Source: Candidatus Tepidiaquacella proteinivora (GTDB lineage Bacteria > Bacteroidota > Ignavibacteria > Tepidaquicellales > Tepidaquicellaceae). Taken from it: DNA of 64,000 nt. Shown here piece by piece: positions 24,864 through 33,028 of the stretch. The position numbers were made by a program, and so were the translations under genes. The DNA lies in assembly GCA_013348845.1 (NCBI GenBank), contig CP054675.1, forward strand, positions 2,117,501 to 2,181,500, in the 5' to 3' direction. Under the pieces are notes generated by a model. That model saw nothing but the letters and a program-made list of their open reading frames with translations. It was not told where the DNA came from and made no database searches. The stretch's first letter is position 1, and each line of letters begins with the position of its first letter.

Positions 24864-27401
24864 TTAATATACTCCTCTTGTATTTGTTTGTTTAGTAACT
24901 TTAATATCTCTTAGTTGTGGTGCTTTAATTCTTATCTCTATTTTGAAACCACTATACTGACCGGTTGGATACCAATCAAATAATAATTCCCAGGATTTTA
25001 AATCTCTGTATGCAGAAAAATATGGTGCTGAAATTTTCTTGTTTAATATATCATAACTTGTAGAAAAAGTAAATTTCCAGTTTTCTGAAATACTAAAATT
25101 AATACCACCACTGATGTTAGATGATTTGAAAAAGAAATTCGGATTAGGTCTTGATTGTGAAAAGTTATAATTCAATGTCCCAGATATGGGGATATTGTAA
25201 TTTATTTCTTCAGTTGATTTATCCTTTACTGTGTCCCTATTACTGAAAAATCCAAAATTGAAAGATGTGGATATGTTAAAATTAACATTAGTAATGTCTG
25301 CTAATTTCCCATCTGTATTTATTAAAAATTTATTAACCCTTGCGTTGACAGAGGGGTCAAATTTATAAAGATTAAATGAAGCACCTCCCGCAATATTAAG
25401 AATACCTCCAATCTGAGTTCTGAAATCTGTTCTTAGTTCTGACCACTTTAATGAATCAGCAGCAAAATTATAATTTATTGCTGCATTAAGGTTGAATAAC
25501 TGAAATTTATTTTCTGTTGTATCATTTTCTTTAACTTTCATTTCAAAAAGATTTCCAATATTAATTCCTATTGATTGATTTTCTCCAAATGGCGCGCCAC
25601 CAAAAATTTCTTTTTCAAATTTTGAATATTTTATAATTCTTCCTCTTGAATCAACATAAGAACCATAATACCCAAAGAAATCAGATGAAAAATCAGGGGT
25701 GTAATAATAAGTAATTGTTGGTGTTATTGTATGTCGAATTCCACTTATACCGAATATTTTAGGTGTAAATATTCCGATTAATTTTGTGTTAAAAGAAACT
25801 CCCATATTGAAATATCTTACAGATTTAAATCTATCAATATCTTTAGTAATTATTGAACTATCGCTGGGATTAAATTCTTTTTCAATGGATTTTGTGTACC
25901 ATAACTCAGTATAATTGAAAAAAGTTCTTATATTGAAATTAGTGAATCTTGGTGCGTAGTTAAGAGCTATATAATGTCTTACTCCGGGTCTTGAATCAGA
26001 ATAAACAGAATCCTGTCCTGAATAATTAGTAATTGTTCTTCTATATTTGTCATATCGCCCTGTTAAATTATATGAAAATGAAATATGCTCATAAAATTTA
26101 CCACTTTCTAATGCTGTATTAAATGATTTTCTGAATGGATAAGTTTCTGTTATATTAAAAAGAATTGAAGGGAAACTTTCTAATTTGTCTCCATTTATAA
26201 GATTTTGGTCTCTGTAATAATTTAATGTTAATGAAAAGGGTGTTTCTTCCCAGTATTTTGAAAAAGTTAAATTTGAAATAGCATTTTGTCTTAATAAAAT
26301 ATCGTAATTGTTTGTGGAATTATCGTAATAGCTTTTCCCACTAACAAAGTTCAGAACACCATTTAATGTTGTTGTTGGATTGATTCTCTGATTGTGAATA
26401 ATATTTATAGACCAATCAGTAGAAGAAAATTTATCAATATCTTTTTTCTCACCAAGATTAATTTTTGAAAACCCACCTTCAATAACTCCAGTAAAATTAT
26501 ATTTAAGTGCATATCTAAATCTTGTGTTAATATCAAATCTTCCCTTTGTAAAAGCACTACCCATTATTGCAAAATCAAGATAGTCGTTAATTGCCCAATA
26601 ATAACCCAGCTTTGATAAATATACACCATATTTAGAATCATTCCCGTAAGTTGGAGTAATTATACCAGAGCTTCTTCCTTTTCTATCTGGGAAAATTGCA
26701 AATGGCACCCAAAATACTGGTACCCCTTCTATATATAAAAAAACTGACTGTGCTATAACTTTATCCGATGGAATAACTTTCATATATGGTGAGAAAAAGT
26801 AATATTCAGGGTCATCTCTATCGACAGCAGTAGTATATAATCCATCTTTTATAAAGTATACCTCTGATGTTACTCTCTTTATTTTTTCTCCAATATAATA
26901 TCCCACTTCTGCTTCTGAATATCCCTTTGTTATTACTCCCTGTTTCGTCTTGAAATTATAGGATAATTTTTGCCCTTCATATTTCACATTCCCCTGAAAC
27001 ATTAATGGAGTTTGAATAAAACCCTGTTTTTTTGATGAATCAGGTATACCATACGAAATAAGTGTATTTGTATTCCTATCAAATATAATAACCCCTGCCA
27101 TTAATTTTAAATCTTTGTATTCAAGATTTGCCTTATTGTATAAATATACGGTCTGATTTTCTATATCGAAAATTGCTGAGTCTTCAGCGGAATAATATAT
27201 TATATCTTCAACATCTGATAAAACCTGTTTTGATGTATCAATTTTGTATCGTGTGGTATCTTTTATTACTAAAGTGTCGGTTTGTGAAAAAGTATTATTG
27301 GAAAAAAGAAAAAATAAAAAGTGAAAAAATAAAACTAAAAGATGTTTCTTAAAGAAAGTATATTTTTTATTCGGAAATATTATAATAGTTCTTAGTTCCA
27401 A
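24864..27401 (-). CDS. lptD: LPS-assembly outer-membrane protein LptD-like
   Basis: 845 aa. Hydrophobic leader (about 20-40, ending 'NTFSQ'); then an OstA/LptA-like jelly-roll segment (about 60-190: 'LYNKANLEYKDLKLMAGVII', 'YNFKTKQGVI'); then a conserved LptD stretch 'FPDRKGRSSGIITPTYG', and a long C-terminal beta-barrel of alternating aromatic strands. This is the arrangement of Bacteroidota-type LptD, which inserts LPS into the outer membrane. No ATG precedes the leader: the frame opens with TTG at 27401, 5 bases after the upstream TPM stop. The paired Cys residues of the E. coli protein are not evident. Confidence 0.87.
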   Translation of the reverse strand: MELRTIIIFPNKKYTFFKKHLLVLFFHFLFFLFSNNTFSQTDTLVIKDTTRYKIDTSKQVLSDVEDIIYYSAEDSAIFDIENQTVYLYNKANLEYKDLKLMAGVIIFDRNTNTLISYGIPDSSKKQGFIQTPLMFQGNVKYEGQKLSYNFKTKQGVITKGYSEAEVGYYIGEKIKRVTSEVYFIKDGLYTTAVDRDDPEYYFFSPYMKVIPSDKVIAQSVFLYIEGVPVFWVPFAIFPDRKGRSSGIITPTYGNDSKYGVYLSKLGYYWAINDYLDFAIMGSAFTKGRFDINTRFRYALKYNFTGVIEGGFSKINLGEKKDIDKFSSTDWSINIIHNQRINPTTTLNGVLNFVSGKSYYDNSTNNYDILLRQNAISNLTFSKYWEETPFSLTLNYYRDQNLINGDKLESFPSILFNITETYPFRKSFNTALESGKFYEHISFSYNLTGRYDKYRRTITNYSGQDSVYSDSRPGVRHYIALNYAPRFTNFNIRTFFNYTELWYTKSIEKEFNPSDSSIITKDIDRFKSVRYFNMGVSFNTKLIGIFTPKIFGISGIRHTITPTITYYYTPDFSSDFFGYYGSYVDSRGRIIKYSKFEKEIFGGAPFGENQSIGINIGNLFEMKVKENDTTENKFQLFNLNAAINYNFAADSLKWSELRTDFRTQIGGILNIAGGASFNLYKFDPSVNARVNKFLINTDGKLADITNVNFNISTSFNFGFFSNRDTVKDKSTEEINYNIPISGTLNYNFSQSRPNPNFFFKSSNISGGINFSISENWKFTFSTSYDILNKKISAPYFSAYRDLKSWELLFDWYPTGQYSGFKIEIRIKAPQLRDIKVTKQTNTRGVY

Positions 27402-27406
27402 AACAA

Positions 27407-27868
27407 CTAATTTTCGATTGATACAGTGTCTGGTAATTCATTAATATCATCAAGTTTTCTTGGAAACTCTTTTTTTAACTTATCACCTATTGCTTCAATA
27501 CAATGAATAATTCCATTCTTAAAATTATTATTTCTGAATTCTATAGCCATTCTTTGAACAATTGAATCCCAAAAAATTTGATTAACTTTGGAGTTAATTC
27601 CATAATCCGCTACGATTTCAAATAACCGTTCTTTTAATAATATAAAGATAAGAACCCCTGTTCCCTCTTTTGTATCATTCATTTTTAATTTATGAAATTC
27701 TTCTAATGCAATCGCTCTCGAAGACAAATTCCTTTGACCATAATTTTTCTTTTTTTTAATACAAAGTCTAATTTCCCCTGAAGTATTTTTCTCTACCTCT
27801 GCGATTTTATTTTCAATTTCTTTAATATCCTCTTTTGTTAATATTTTACTAATAAATTTATATTTCAT
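27407..27868 (-). CDS. TPM domain protein (soluble)
   Basis: 153 aa. Resembles the TPM (TLP18.3/Psb32/MOLO-1) fold: 'EIENKIAEVEKNTSGEIRLCI', 'GTGVLIFILLKERLFEIVADYGIN' and 'GIIHCIEAIGDKLKKEFP'. It lacks a signal peptide and membrane segments, unlike the adjacent TPM gene, so it probably acts in the cytoplasm or on a membrane face. It follows the secreted TPM protein by 21 bases and precedes lptD by 5. Precise function unknown. Confidence 0.83.
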   Translation of the reverse strand: MKYKFISKILTKEDIKEIENKIAEVEKNTSGEIRLCIKKKKNYGQRNLSSRAIALEEFHKLKMNDTKEGTGVLIFILLKERLFEIVADYGINSKVNQIFWDSIVQRMAIEFRNNNFKNGIIHCIEAIGDKLKKEFPRKLDDINELPDTVSIEN

Positions 27869-27889
27869 ATTTAATTTTTAATTAATTAT

Positions 27890-28696
27890 TTACCAACTAC
27901 CACTTGCACCTCCCCCACCAAAAGAACCGCCTCCCCCTGAGAAACCACCGCTACTGCCACTTCCCCAGCCACCAGACCTATAATAACCTGAACCGGAAGA
28001 ACCAGAACCAAAAACAACTCCACCAACCACTGACTTGATAATTCCAATAACAATAATAATAGCCAATACTATAATAAAAATCAAAATGTCTAATAGAACT
28101 GAACCGATAGTTTTAAATATGCTTTTTGTTTTACTCTCTGGTTTATATTCACCTTTAGTTGCCGATATTATTGCATCAATTCCTTTTTGAATTCCTTCAT
28201 AATAATTAGACTTCTGGAATTCTGGCTTTACTTCGTTCTCAATTATCCTTTTACAAAGTGCATCTGGTAATGCACCTTCAAGACCGTATCCAACCTCAAT
28301 TCGCATTTTCTTATCATTCATTGAAATTAAGAATAGAACACCGTTGTTTTTCCCTTTTTGCCCGATTTGGTTTTTTGTTGCTATTTCGTGAGCGTATTGT
28401 TCTATATTTCTTCCACCAAGCGAATTAATGATATATATAACGACTTGATTACTTGTTGAATCTTCAAAAGATTTTAATTTGTCAGCAAGAGTTCTAATTT
28501 GAGAATTTGATAATGTATTTGTTTCATCTGTAACATAACTGGTTATCTTTACTGCTTTATTTTGATTTATTGAAGTATTTTCTTGATATTCTTGACTAAA
28601 AAGATTAGTGTTTATTAATAATATGAGTAAATAAATAAATGGGAAAAACAAGAAATAAATTTTTTTTTGTTTTTTTAAATTTATTCTTTTAAACAT
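27890..28696 (-). CDS. TPM domain membrane protein with Gly/Ser-rich tail (YgcG-like)
   Basis: 268 aa. Signal or membrane segment about 13-34; TPM domain about 50-180 ('TNSLSNSQIRTLADKLKSF'-like start: 'VTDETNTLSNSQIRTLADKL', then 'QVVIYIINSLGGRNIEQYA', 'NGVLFLISMNDKKMRIEVG'). One transmembrane helix covers about 197-220. The tail (about 225-268) is almost only Gly and Ser with a few aromatics ('GGGGSFGGGGASGSW'). This is the YgcG architecture. The TPM domain faces the periplasm. In a pair with the next gene, and located just after the terminator that follows exbD. Confidence 0.87.
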   Translation of the reverse strand: MFKRINLKKQKKIYFLFFPFIYLLILLINTNLFSQEYQENTSINQNKAVKITSYVTDETNTLSNSQIRTLADKLKSFEDSTSNQVVIYIINSLGGRNIEQYAHEIATKNQIGQKGKNNGVLFLISMNDKKMRIEVGYGLEGALPDALCKRIIENEVKPEFQKSNYYEGIQKGIDAIISATKGEYKPESKTKSIFKTIGSVLLDILIFIIVLAIIIVIGIIKSVVGGVVFGSGSSGSGYYRSGGWGSGSSGGFSGGGGSFGGGGASGSW

Positions 28697-28720
28697 TTAT
28701 GTTATTAAATTTATATAAAT

Positions 28721-28760
28721 AAAAAAGCGACCTCTAATCTTCTTATTACAGGTCGCTTTT
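28721..28760 (-). terminator. Rho-independent terminator after the exbB-exbD-exbD genes
   Basis: An 11-bp inverted repeat AAAAGCGACCT / AGGTCGCTTTT with a 16-base loop; on the minus strand it ends in T's. It lies 22 bases beyond the stop of the second exbD and just before the TPM gene, so the TPM-lptD-dapF genes may need their own promoter or read-through. Confidence 0.82.
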
Positions 28761-28781
28761 AAAACTTTCTTCAGATTAGCA

Positions 28782-29312
28782 TCAGCCTCCTGCTGCTGTG
28801 ATTATTTCTTTATCCTTATCTTCAAGTTTTTGAATAGCATACCTTCTTTCGGAAATTTTTGCCCTGTTAATCTCATCGAATATATCAACCATCATATTAT
28901 ATTTCATTTTTCTGTCGAATCTGAGAAGTAATACAGTATTTTCATTTTGAGCATAACGGTTTTCAATTTTTGTTGCGACCTGTTTTACATCTATTTTTTC
29001 AGGTGCTGTTTCAGAACCGTCAGGATTTCCGTATGATATATATATGTTTCCTTTTTCAGATACTCTTAGAAACATAATTACATCGGCTGCAAGTTTTACC
29101 CTGTCCTTAGTTACATCTCCCTTTGGTAAGTTTATATTCATTAATTGTGGTGCAGATAAAGTGGTCGTCAACATAAAGAAGGTTAACAGCAACATAATTA
29201 CATCAACCATAGGTGTCATATCTATTCTTACACCAGTTACTTTTGGTTTTTTATATTTTTTACCACCCCGTTCCTGACCAGTGTCCGGGGCGCCTACATC
29301 TGTACCTGCCAT
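28782..29312 (-). CDS. exbD: ExbD/TolR-type biopolymer transport protein (second copy)
   Basis: 176 aa. Short cytoplasmic N-terminus, then the single transmembrane helix with the family motif 'VRIDMTPMVDVIMLLLTFFMLTTT' split at residues about 29-52, holding the essential Asp (in 'MVDV'). A periplasmic domain of about 120 residues follows. With ExbB and the other ExbD it would form a proton-driven motor complex for TonB- or Tol-like energisation; TonB is not in this window. Strong Shine-Dalgarno (AAGGAG) 8 bases before ATG. Upstream exbD ends 29 bases away. Confidence 0.92.
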   Translation of the reverse strand: MAGTDVGAPDTGQERGGKKYKKPKVTGVRIDMTPMVDVIMLLLTFFMLTTTLSAPQLMNINLPKGDVTKDRVKLAADVIMFLRVSEKGNIYISYGNPDGSETAPEKIDVKQVATKIENRYAQNENTVLLLRFDRKMKYNMMVDIFDEINRAKISERRYAIQKLEDKDKEIITAAGG

Positions 29313-29341
29313 TTTTAGTTCTCCTTTTTAAAGTTTTTCTA

Positions 29342-29959
29342 CTATTCTTCTTTCTTCTCGTGTCGTATTAATGTTACAAGCGAAAATACCTTAGTATTAG
29401 TTTCATTAAATGAAGTCATTAAATCTTCTATGACACCATAATCAGTATCTTTATCGGCTTTAACTATAATTTTATACTGTGCTTTATCATTATTATAGAA
29501 ATTACGAAGTTCTCTCTTTAATTGTCTGATTGCTTCTTCAAACCCGGCTTTGTCATAATATTTTATAGGCCTGGTTACCTCTTTATCTCCTACTTTGCCT
29601 GTTGCCTCGTATGATTCAGTCTTACTTGTTGTATCTGGATGATATAATCCTATAGCGAAAGGTGCTCTCTCAGGGTCCTGGACATCTTTACCAAATACAT
29701 TTTTTCTGATTACATAGTTATCTACATCTACAAATACATCTCCTTTATCTGTAATAGAAAATGTCATAACATCTCTATCGGGAACTTTATTTGTGTCAGT
29801 GTATAAAGTTTGAGGTAACGCTACTTCTATAACTTCTGATTCTGCTGCTTTGAATGTTGCAGTTAACATAAAAAATGTTAACAGAAGCATAATCACATCA
29901 ACCATTGGTGTCATATCAATTTTTATTTCCGACTTTTTAATATCTCTTGTTTTTTTCAT
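29342..29959 (-). CDS. exbD: ExbD/TolR-type biopolymer transport protein (first copy)
   Basis: 205 aa. Same N-terminal design as its neighbour: 'EIKIDMTPMVDVIMLLL' with the conserved Asp in the transmembrane helix, then a longer periplasmic part with an inserted charged stretch at about residues 90-150 ('DVQDPERAPFAIGLYHPD') and 'YKIIVKADKDTDYGVIEDLM' near the end, the usual ExbD periplasmic core. The two ExbDs differ in length and periplasmic sequence, so they are paralogues rather than a recent duplication. It follows exbB by 35 bases. Confidence 0.92.
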   Translation of the reverse strand: MKKTRDIKKSEIKIDMTPMVDVIMLLLTFFMLTATFKAAESEVIEVALPQTLYTDTNKVPDRDVMTFSITDKGDVFVDVDNYVIRKNVFGKDVQDPERAPFAIGLYHPDTTSKTESYEATGKVGDKEVTRPIKYYDKAGFEEAIRQLKRELRNFYNNDKAQYKIIVKADKDTDYGVIEDLMTSFNETNTKVFSLVTLIRHEKKEE

Positions 29960-29994
29960 ATCGTAAGAAAAATTAAGTTTTCAAATGTGGAAGA

Positions 29995-30774
29995 TTATTT
30001 GTCTTTCAAAGCAATCAAAGCCAGAATATTGTATGTAGCTTCGTCAATCATATAAGTGATTTTTCCTACTTTTGTTAAGTAGAAGTTATAGAAAATTGTT
30101 CCAATAATTGCACCAAAAAGACCAAATGCAGTATTAAATAGTGCTTCAGAAATTCCAGCCGATAGTTCTGCTGCATTTGGAGTTCCTGCGGTAGCAAGTG
30201 CTTGGAACGCTCTAATCATACCTACTACTGTACCTAAAAGACCGATAAGAACTGATACCGAAGCAAGGGTTGCAAGTGCTGATAAATTAGTGTTTAATAG
30301 TGGCAATTCAAGTCCCATTGCTTCTTCAATTGCATTTCTTACATCCATTAGTTTTTCCTCTGCATTCATATTCTTTTCAGCTGCAAGTAATTGATATCGC
30401 TCCAGCCCTTGTTTTATTATATTTGCAATTGAGCCTTTCTGCTTATCACAAAGAGCAATTGCTTCTTCAATGTTGCCATCTCTAAGAGCAAGTTGAATAT
30501 TTTTTAAGAAGGGTTCAATATTTCCTTTCCCTTTTGCTTTTGCAAGTGAAAGTCCCCTTTCTACTGCGTAAGTAATAACCATAAAACTTACAGTCAGTAA
30601 GAAAATAAGAACAGGACCGCCCTTATATGCGGCACCTAAAAGATTTGCAGGTGTATTTTTAGTTTCCGGGTCTTTAAAATATGCAGGATTCCCGAACCAT
30701 AAGTAATATATCAATGCAGACACGATTAATGCAATGATAATTAGTACAGTTGAAAATAAACCGGATTTTTTCAT
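29995..30774 (-). CDS. exbB: ExbB/TolQ/MotA-type proton channel protein
   Basis: 259 aa. Four predicted membrane segments: an extra N-terminal helix (about 5-27), one at about 52-72, and the two conserved channel helices near 165-190 ('TLASVSVLIGLLGTVVGMI') and 208-232 ('ALFNTAFGLFGAIIGTIFYN'). A cytoplasmic loop of about 85 residues lies between. The MotA/TolQ/ExbB signature is clear. Canonical ExbB has three helices, so the first is an addition. Strong Shine-Dalgarno GGAGGT 8 bases before ATG. It heads exbB-exbD-exbD, with a STAS gene 37 bases upstream. Confidence 0.93.
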   Translation of the reverse strand: MKKSGLFSTVLIIIALIVSALIYYLWFGNPAYFKDPETKNTPANLLGAAYKGGPVLIFLLTVSFMVITYAVERGLSLAKAKGKGNIEPFLKNIQLALRDGNIEEAIALCDKQKGSIANIIKQGLERYQLLAAEKNMNAEEKLMDVRNAIEEAMGLELPLLNTNLSALATLASVSVLIGLLGTVVGMIRAFQALATAGTPNAAELSAGISEALFNTAFGLFGAIIGTIFYNFYLTKVGKITYMIDEATYNILALIALKDK

Positions 30775-30811
30775 TTGGTTTAACCTCCGATAGCTTTAAT
30801 TATTAAATAAG

Positions 30812-31174
30812 TTAATTTTTATTTTGTGAAAAACTTCTGACTGCTTCATCTTGATTTGAATATGCGTCAAAAATTAAAGACAATTTTGTTATTACAAATA
30901 AATTTTCTAAGTTTTTACTTAACTGGCAAAGTACTATTTTACCTTCTCTTTTTGCATAATTAGCATGTGCAGATATAAGAACCCCAAGTGCTGTGCTGTT
31001 TAAATAAATAACATCACCAAGGTCTATTATCAGTTTTTTATTTCCTTCATCTGCATATTTTTTAATTGTATCTCTTAATTCATCTGTTTCATCCCCTCCG
31101 ATAAAATTTCCTTTAGGTTCAATAATGACAATACCAGCCTCTTTAATTTCTGTGGTTTTTATTTTTGAAGCCAT
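30812..31174 (-). CDS. STAS domain protein (anti-sigma factor antagonist type)
   Basis: 120 aa, a stand-alone STAS domain covering nearly the whole length. The phosphorylatable serine motif is 'YLNSTALGVLISAHANY' (Ser60), preceded by the beta strand 'KKLIIDLGDV'. In SpoIIAA/RsbV-type proteins this Ser is phosphorylated by an HPK-like kinase and controls partner switching. No kinase or sigma factor gene is nearby. It sits 37 bases upstream of exbB on the same strand, so it is probably co-transcribed with the Exb genes. Whether it regulates them is unknown. Confidence 0.9.
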   Translation of the reverse strand: MASKIKTTEIKEAGIVIIEPKGNFIGGDETDELRDTIKKYADEGNKKLIIDLGDVIYLNSTALGVLISAHANYAKREGKIVLCQLSKNLENLFVITKLSLIFDAYSNQDEAVRSFSQNKN

Positions 31175-31259
31175 ATAATTTTTTTATTAAAATAATTATA
31201 TAAAAATATAGTATATATTTTTAAATTGCAATAAAAATTTAACTTTAAATTTTTTTTAA

Positions 31260-31829
31260 TCAAAATTTAATATTTTTCATTATTTCTGAAATGATATTCT
31301 CATTTATCTCATTAATTTCTCCAATACCATTAATTTCTATAATTTTTTTGCCATTCTCTTTATAATAATCTAATACTTTGGATGTTGTCTCCTTGTATAT
31401 AATCAAGCGTTTCTTTATAATCTCCTCACTATCATCACTTCTGCCTCTTAATAAAAGTCTTTTCAAAATCTCTTCATCATTAACATTTAAATAAATAATA
31501 ATAATATCCTGTAAATTCAATGATTTAAGTATATCATCTAATGCTATCGCCTGGTTAACTGTACGGGGATATCCGTCAAGTATAAATCCTTTATCTTTTA
31601 TATTATTTCTCAATGCATCACTTATTATTTCATTCATTACATCATCAGGTACAAGTTCGCCTCTGTCAAGAATATTTTTTACTTTTTTCCCGAGTTCTGT
31701 ATCTCTTAAAGTTAAGTCCCTTAAATAATTTCCTGTTGAGAAATGGAACAAATTCATCTTTTGGGATAGCAATTCTGCCTGAGTTCCTTTTCCCACACCC
31801 GGTGGTCCGAAAATTATCAATTTATACAT
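31260..31829 (-). CDS. adk: Adenylate kinase
   Basis: 189 aa from the ATG at 31829; the reading frame extends 20 codons further but those codons lie inside rlmN and do not match the family. P-loop 'IIFGPPGVGKGTQ' at residues 5-17, then 'HFSTGNYLRD', 'GFILDGYPRTVNQA' and 'LLRGRSDDSEEIIKKRL'. A short form without the zinc or long LID insert. It interconverts ATP+AMP and 2 ADP. Starts 7 bases after the rlmN stop. Confidence 0.94.
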   Translation of the reverse strand: MYKLIIFGPPGVGKGTQAELLSQKMNLFHFSTGNYLRDLTLRDTELGKKVKNILDRGELVPDDVMNEIISDALRNNIKDKGFILDGYPRTVNQAIALDDILKSLNLQDIIIIYLNVNDEEILKRLLLRGRSDDSEEIIKKRLIIYKETTSKVLDYYKENGKKIIEINGIGEINEINENIISEIMKNIKF

Positions 31830-31836
31830 AATGAAT

Positions 31837-32916
31837 TTAAATTTTATTTTGCTTATAATTCTCAGCAGCAAGTTGACCGCATGCAGCATTAATATCTAAA
31901 CCATTACTTTTTCTTAAATTAACTGTTACCTTTGCTGTTCTTAATTTTGAAATAAAATCATATAAATCATTTTCTGTTTCTTTACTTTTCAATACTAATA
32001 TATTATTTTGTTTAGTTGGGTGATACCTTATTACATTTATGTTGCTTGGTATCATTTTTGATAACTTTGTAATTCGTTTAATATCTTCAGTTTTGTCATT
32101 TATATTTTTCAGATATATATATTCATAAGTAATTTTTGTCTTTGTTTTTCTGTAAAAATATATTAACTCTTTGTAAATTTCTGCTAACTTATTCTTTTTT
32201 GAAGCAGGAATCAGCTTTTCTCTGATTCCATTGTCTGTTGAATGTAAGGAAAGGGCTAACTTAATTTTTCTTATTTCCCTGTTTTCGTTCAGAGAAATAT
32301 CGTCAGCAAATTTCTTTATAGTGCCTTTTAAACCTATTGTTGAAACTGTAATTTTATCAGAGTTAATACCTAATCCTTCTTTTGAGCAAAGAATTTTTAT
32401 AGACTTTAAAAAATTATTATAGTTCAAAAATGGTTCACCCATTCCCATATAAACAATATTTGTGGGTTTGACATTTTCCATTTTTATTATTTCGTAAATT
32501 TGTAACAGAATTTCGCTTGTTGATAAATTTTTTTTAAAACCGAAGTATCCGGTCGCACAAAAAATACAACCGACATTGCATCCTGACTGTACGGAAACAC
32601 AAATAGTAATCCTGCCTTTTTCTTCCATCAGGACTGTTTCAACGGGTATTTTATTTTGTGATAATTCAAAAAGAAATTTCTTTGTTTTGTTTATTGTAGA
32701 TTTCTTAACATCAATGAGATTTATTTTTGGAATGAAAAATTGTTCATTGAGAAATTTTCTTAATGATTTGGGAATATTGCTTATTTTATCAAAATTAGTT
32801 AATAAATTTTTATGGATTGCTCTGAATATCTGATTAGCCCTGTATTCTTCTATGTGATTATTATTTAAAATTAATTTCAGCTCCTCTAAAGAATAATTAT
32901 AGATGTCATTATTCAT
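31837..32916 (-). CDS. rlmN: 23S rRNA (adenine-2503-C2)-methyltransferase
   Basis: 359 aa radical-SAM enzyme. The CX3CX2C cluster motif is 'GCNVGCIFCATG' (Cys113, 117, 120). 'YMGMGEPFLNYNN', 'ALSLHS' and the C-terminal methyl-carrying Cys in 'DINAACGQLA' (Cys346) are all diagnostic of RlmN, which methylates A2503 in 23S rRNA and A37 in some tRNAs. First gene of the minus-strand block; divergent from the uvrD-type helicase with 112 bp between. Confidence 0.95.
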   Translation of the reverse strand: MNNDIYNYSLEELKLILNNNHIEEYRANQIFRAIHKNLLTNFDKISNIPKSLRKFLNEQFFIPKINLIDVKKSTINKTKKFLFELSQNKIPVETVLMEEKGRITICVSVQSGCNVGCIFCATGYFGFKKNLSTSEILLQIYEIIKMENVKPTNIVYMGMGEPFLNYNNFLKSIKILCSKEGLGINSDKITVSTIGLKGTIKKFADDISLNENREIRKIKLALSLHSTDNGIREKLIPASKKNKLAEIYKELIYFYRKTKTKITYEYIYLKNINDKTEDIKRITKLSKMIPSNINVIRYHPTKQNNILVLKSKETENDLYDFISKLRTAKVTVNLRKSNGLDINAACGQLAAENYKQNKI

Positions 32917-33028
32917 TTATGCAAAATGTTTAAATAATTCTATTTTAGCAACTAAAATCGGATTTTTAGTTTTTTATATTCATAAAATTAATTATTTTAG
33001 TTTATTAAGATTTTATAACATTTTCTAA

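Noticed and set aside
31201-31223. A/T-only hairpin between adk and the STAS gene
   Set aside because: A perfect 10-bp stem, but purely A/T with no T-run on the relevant strand; expected by chance here.
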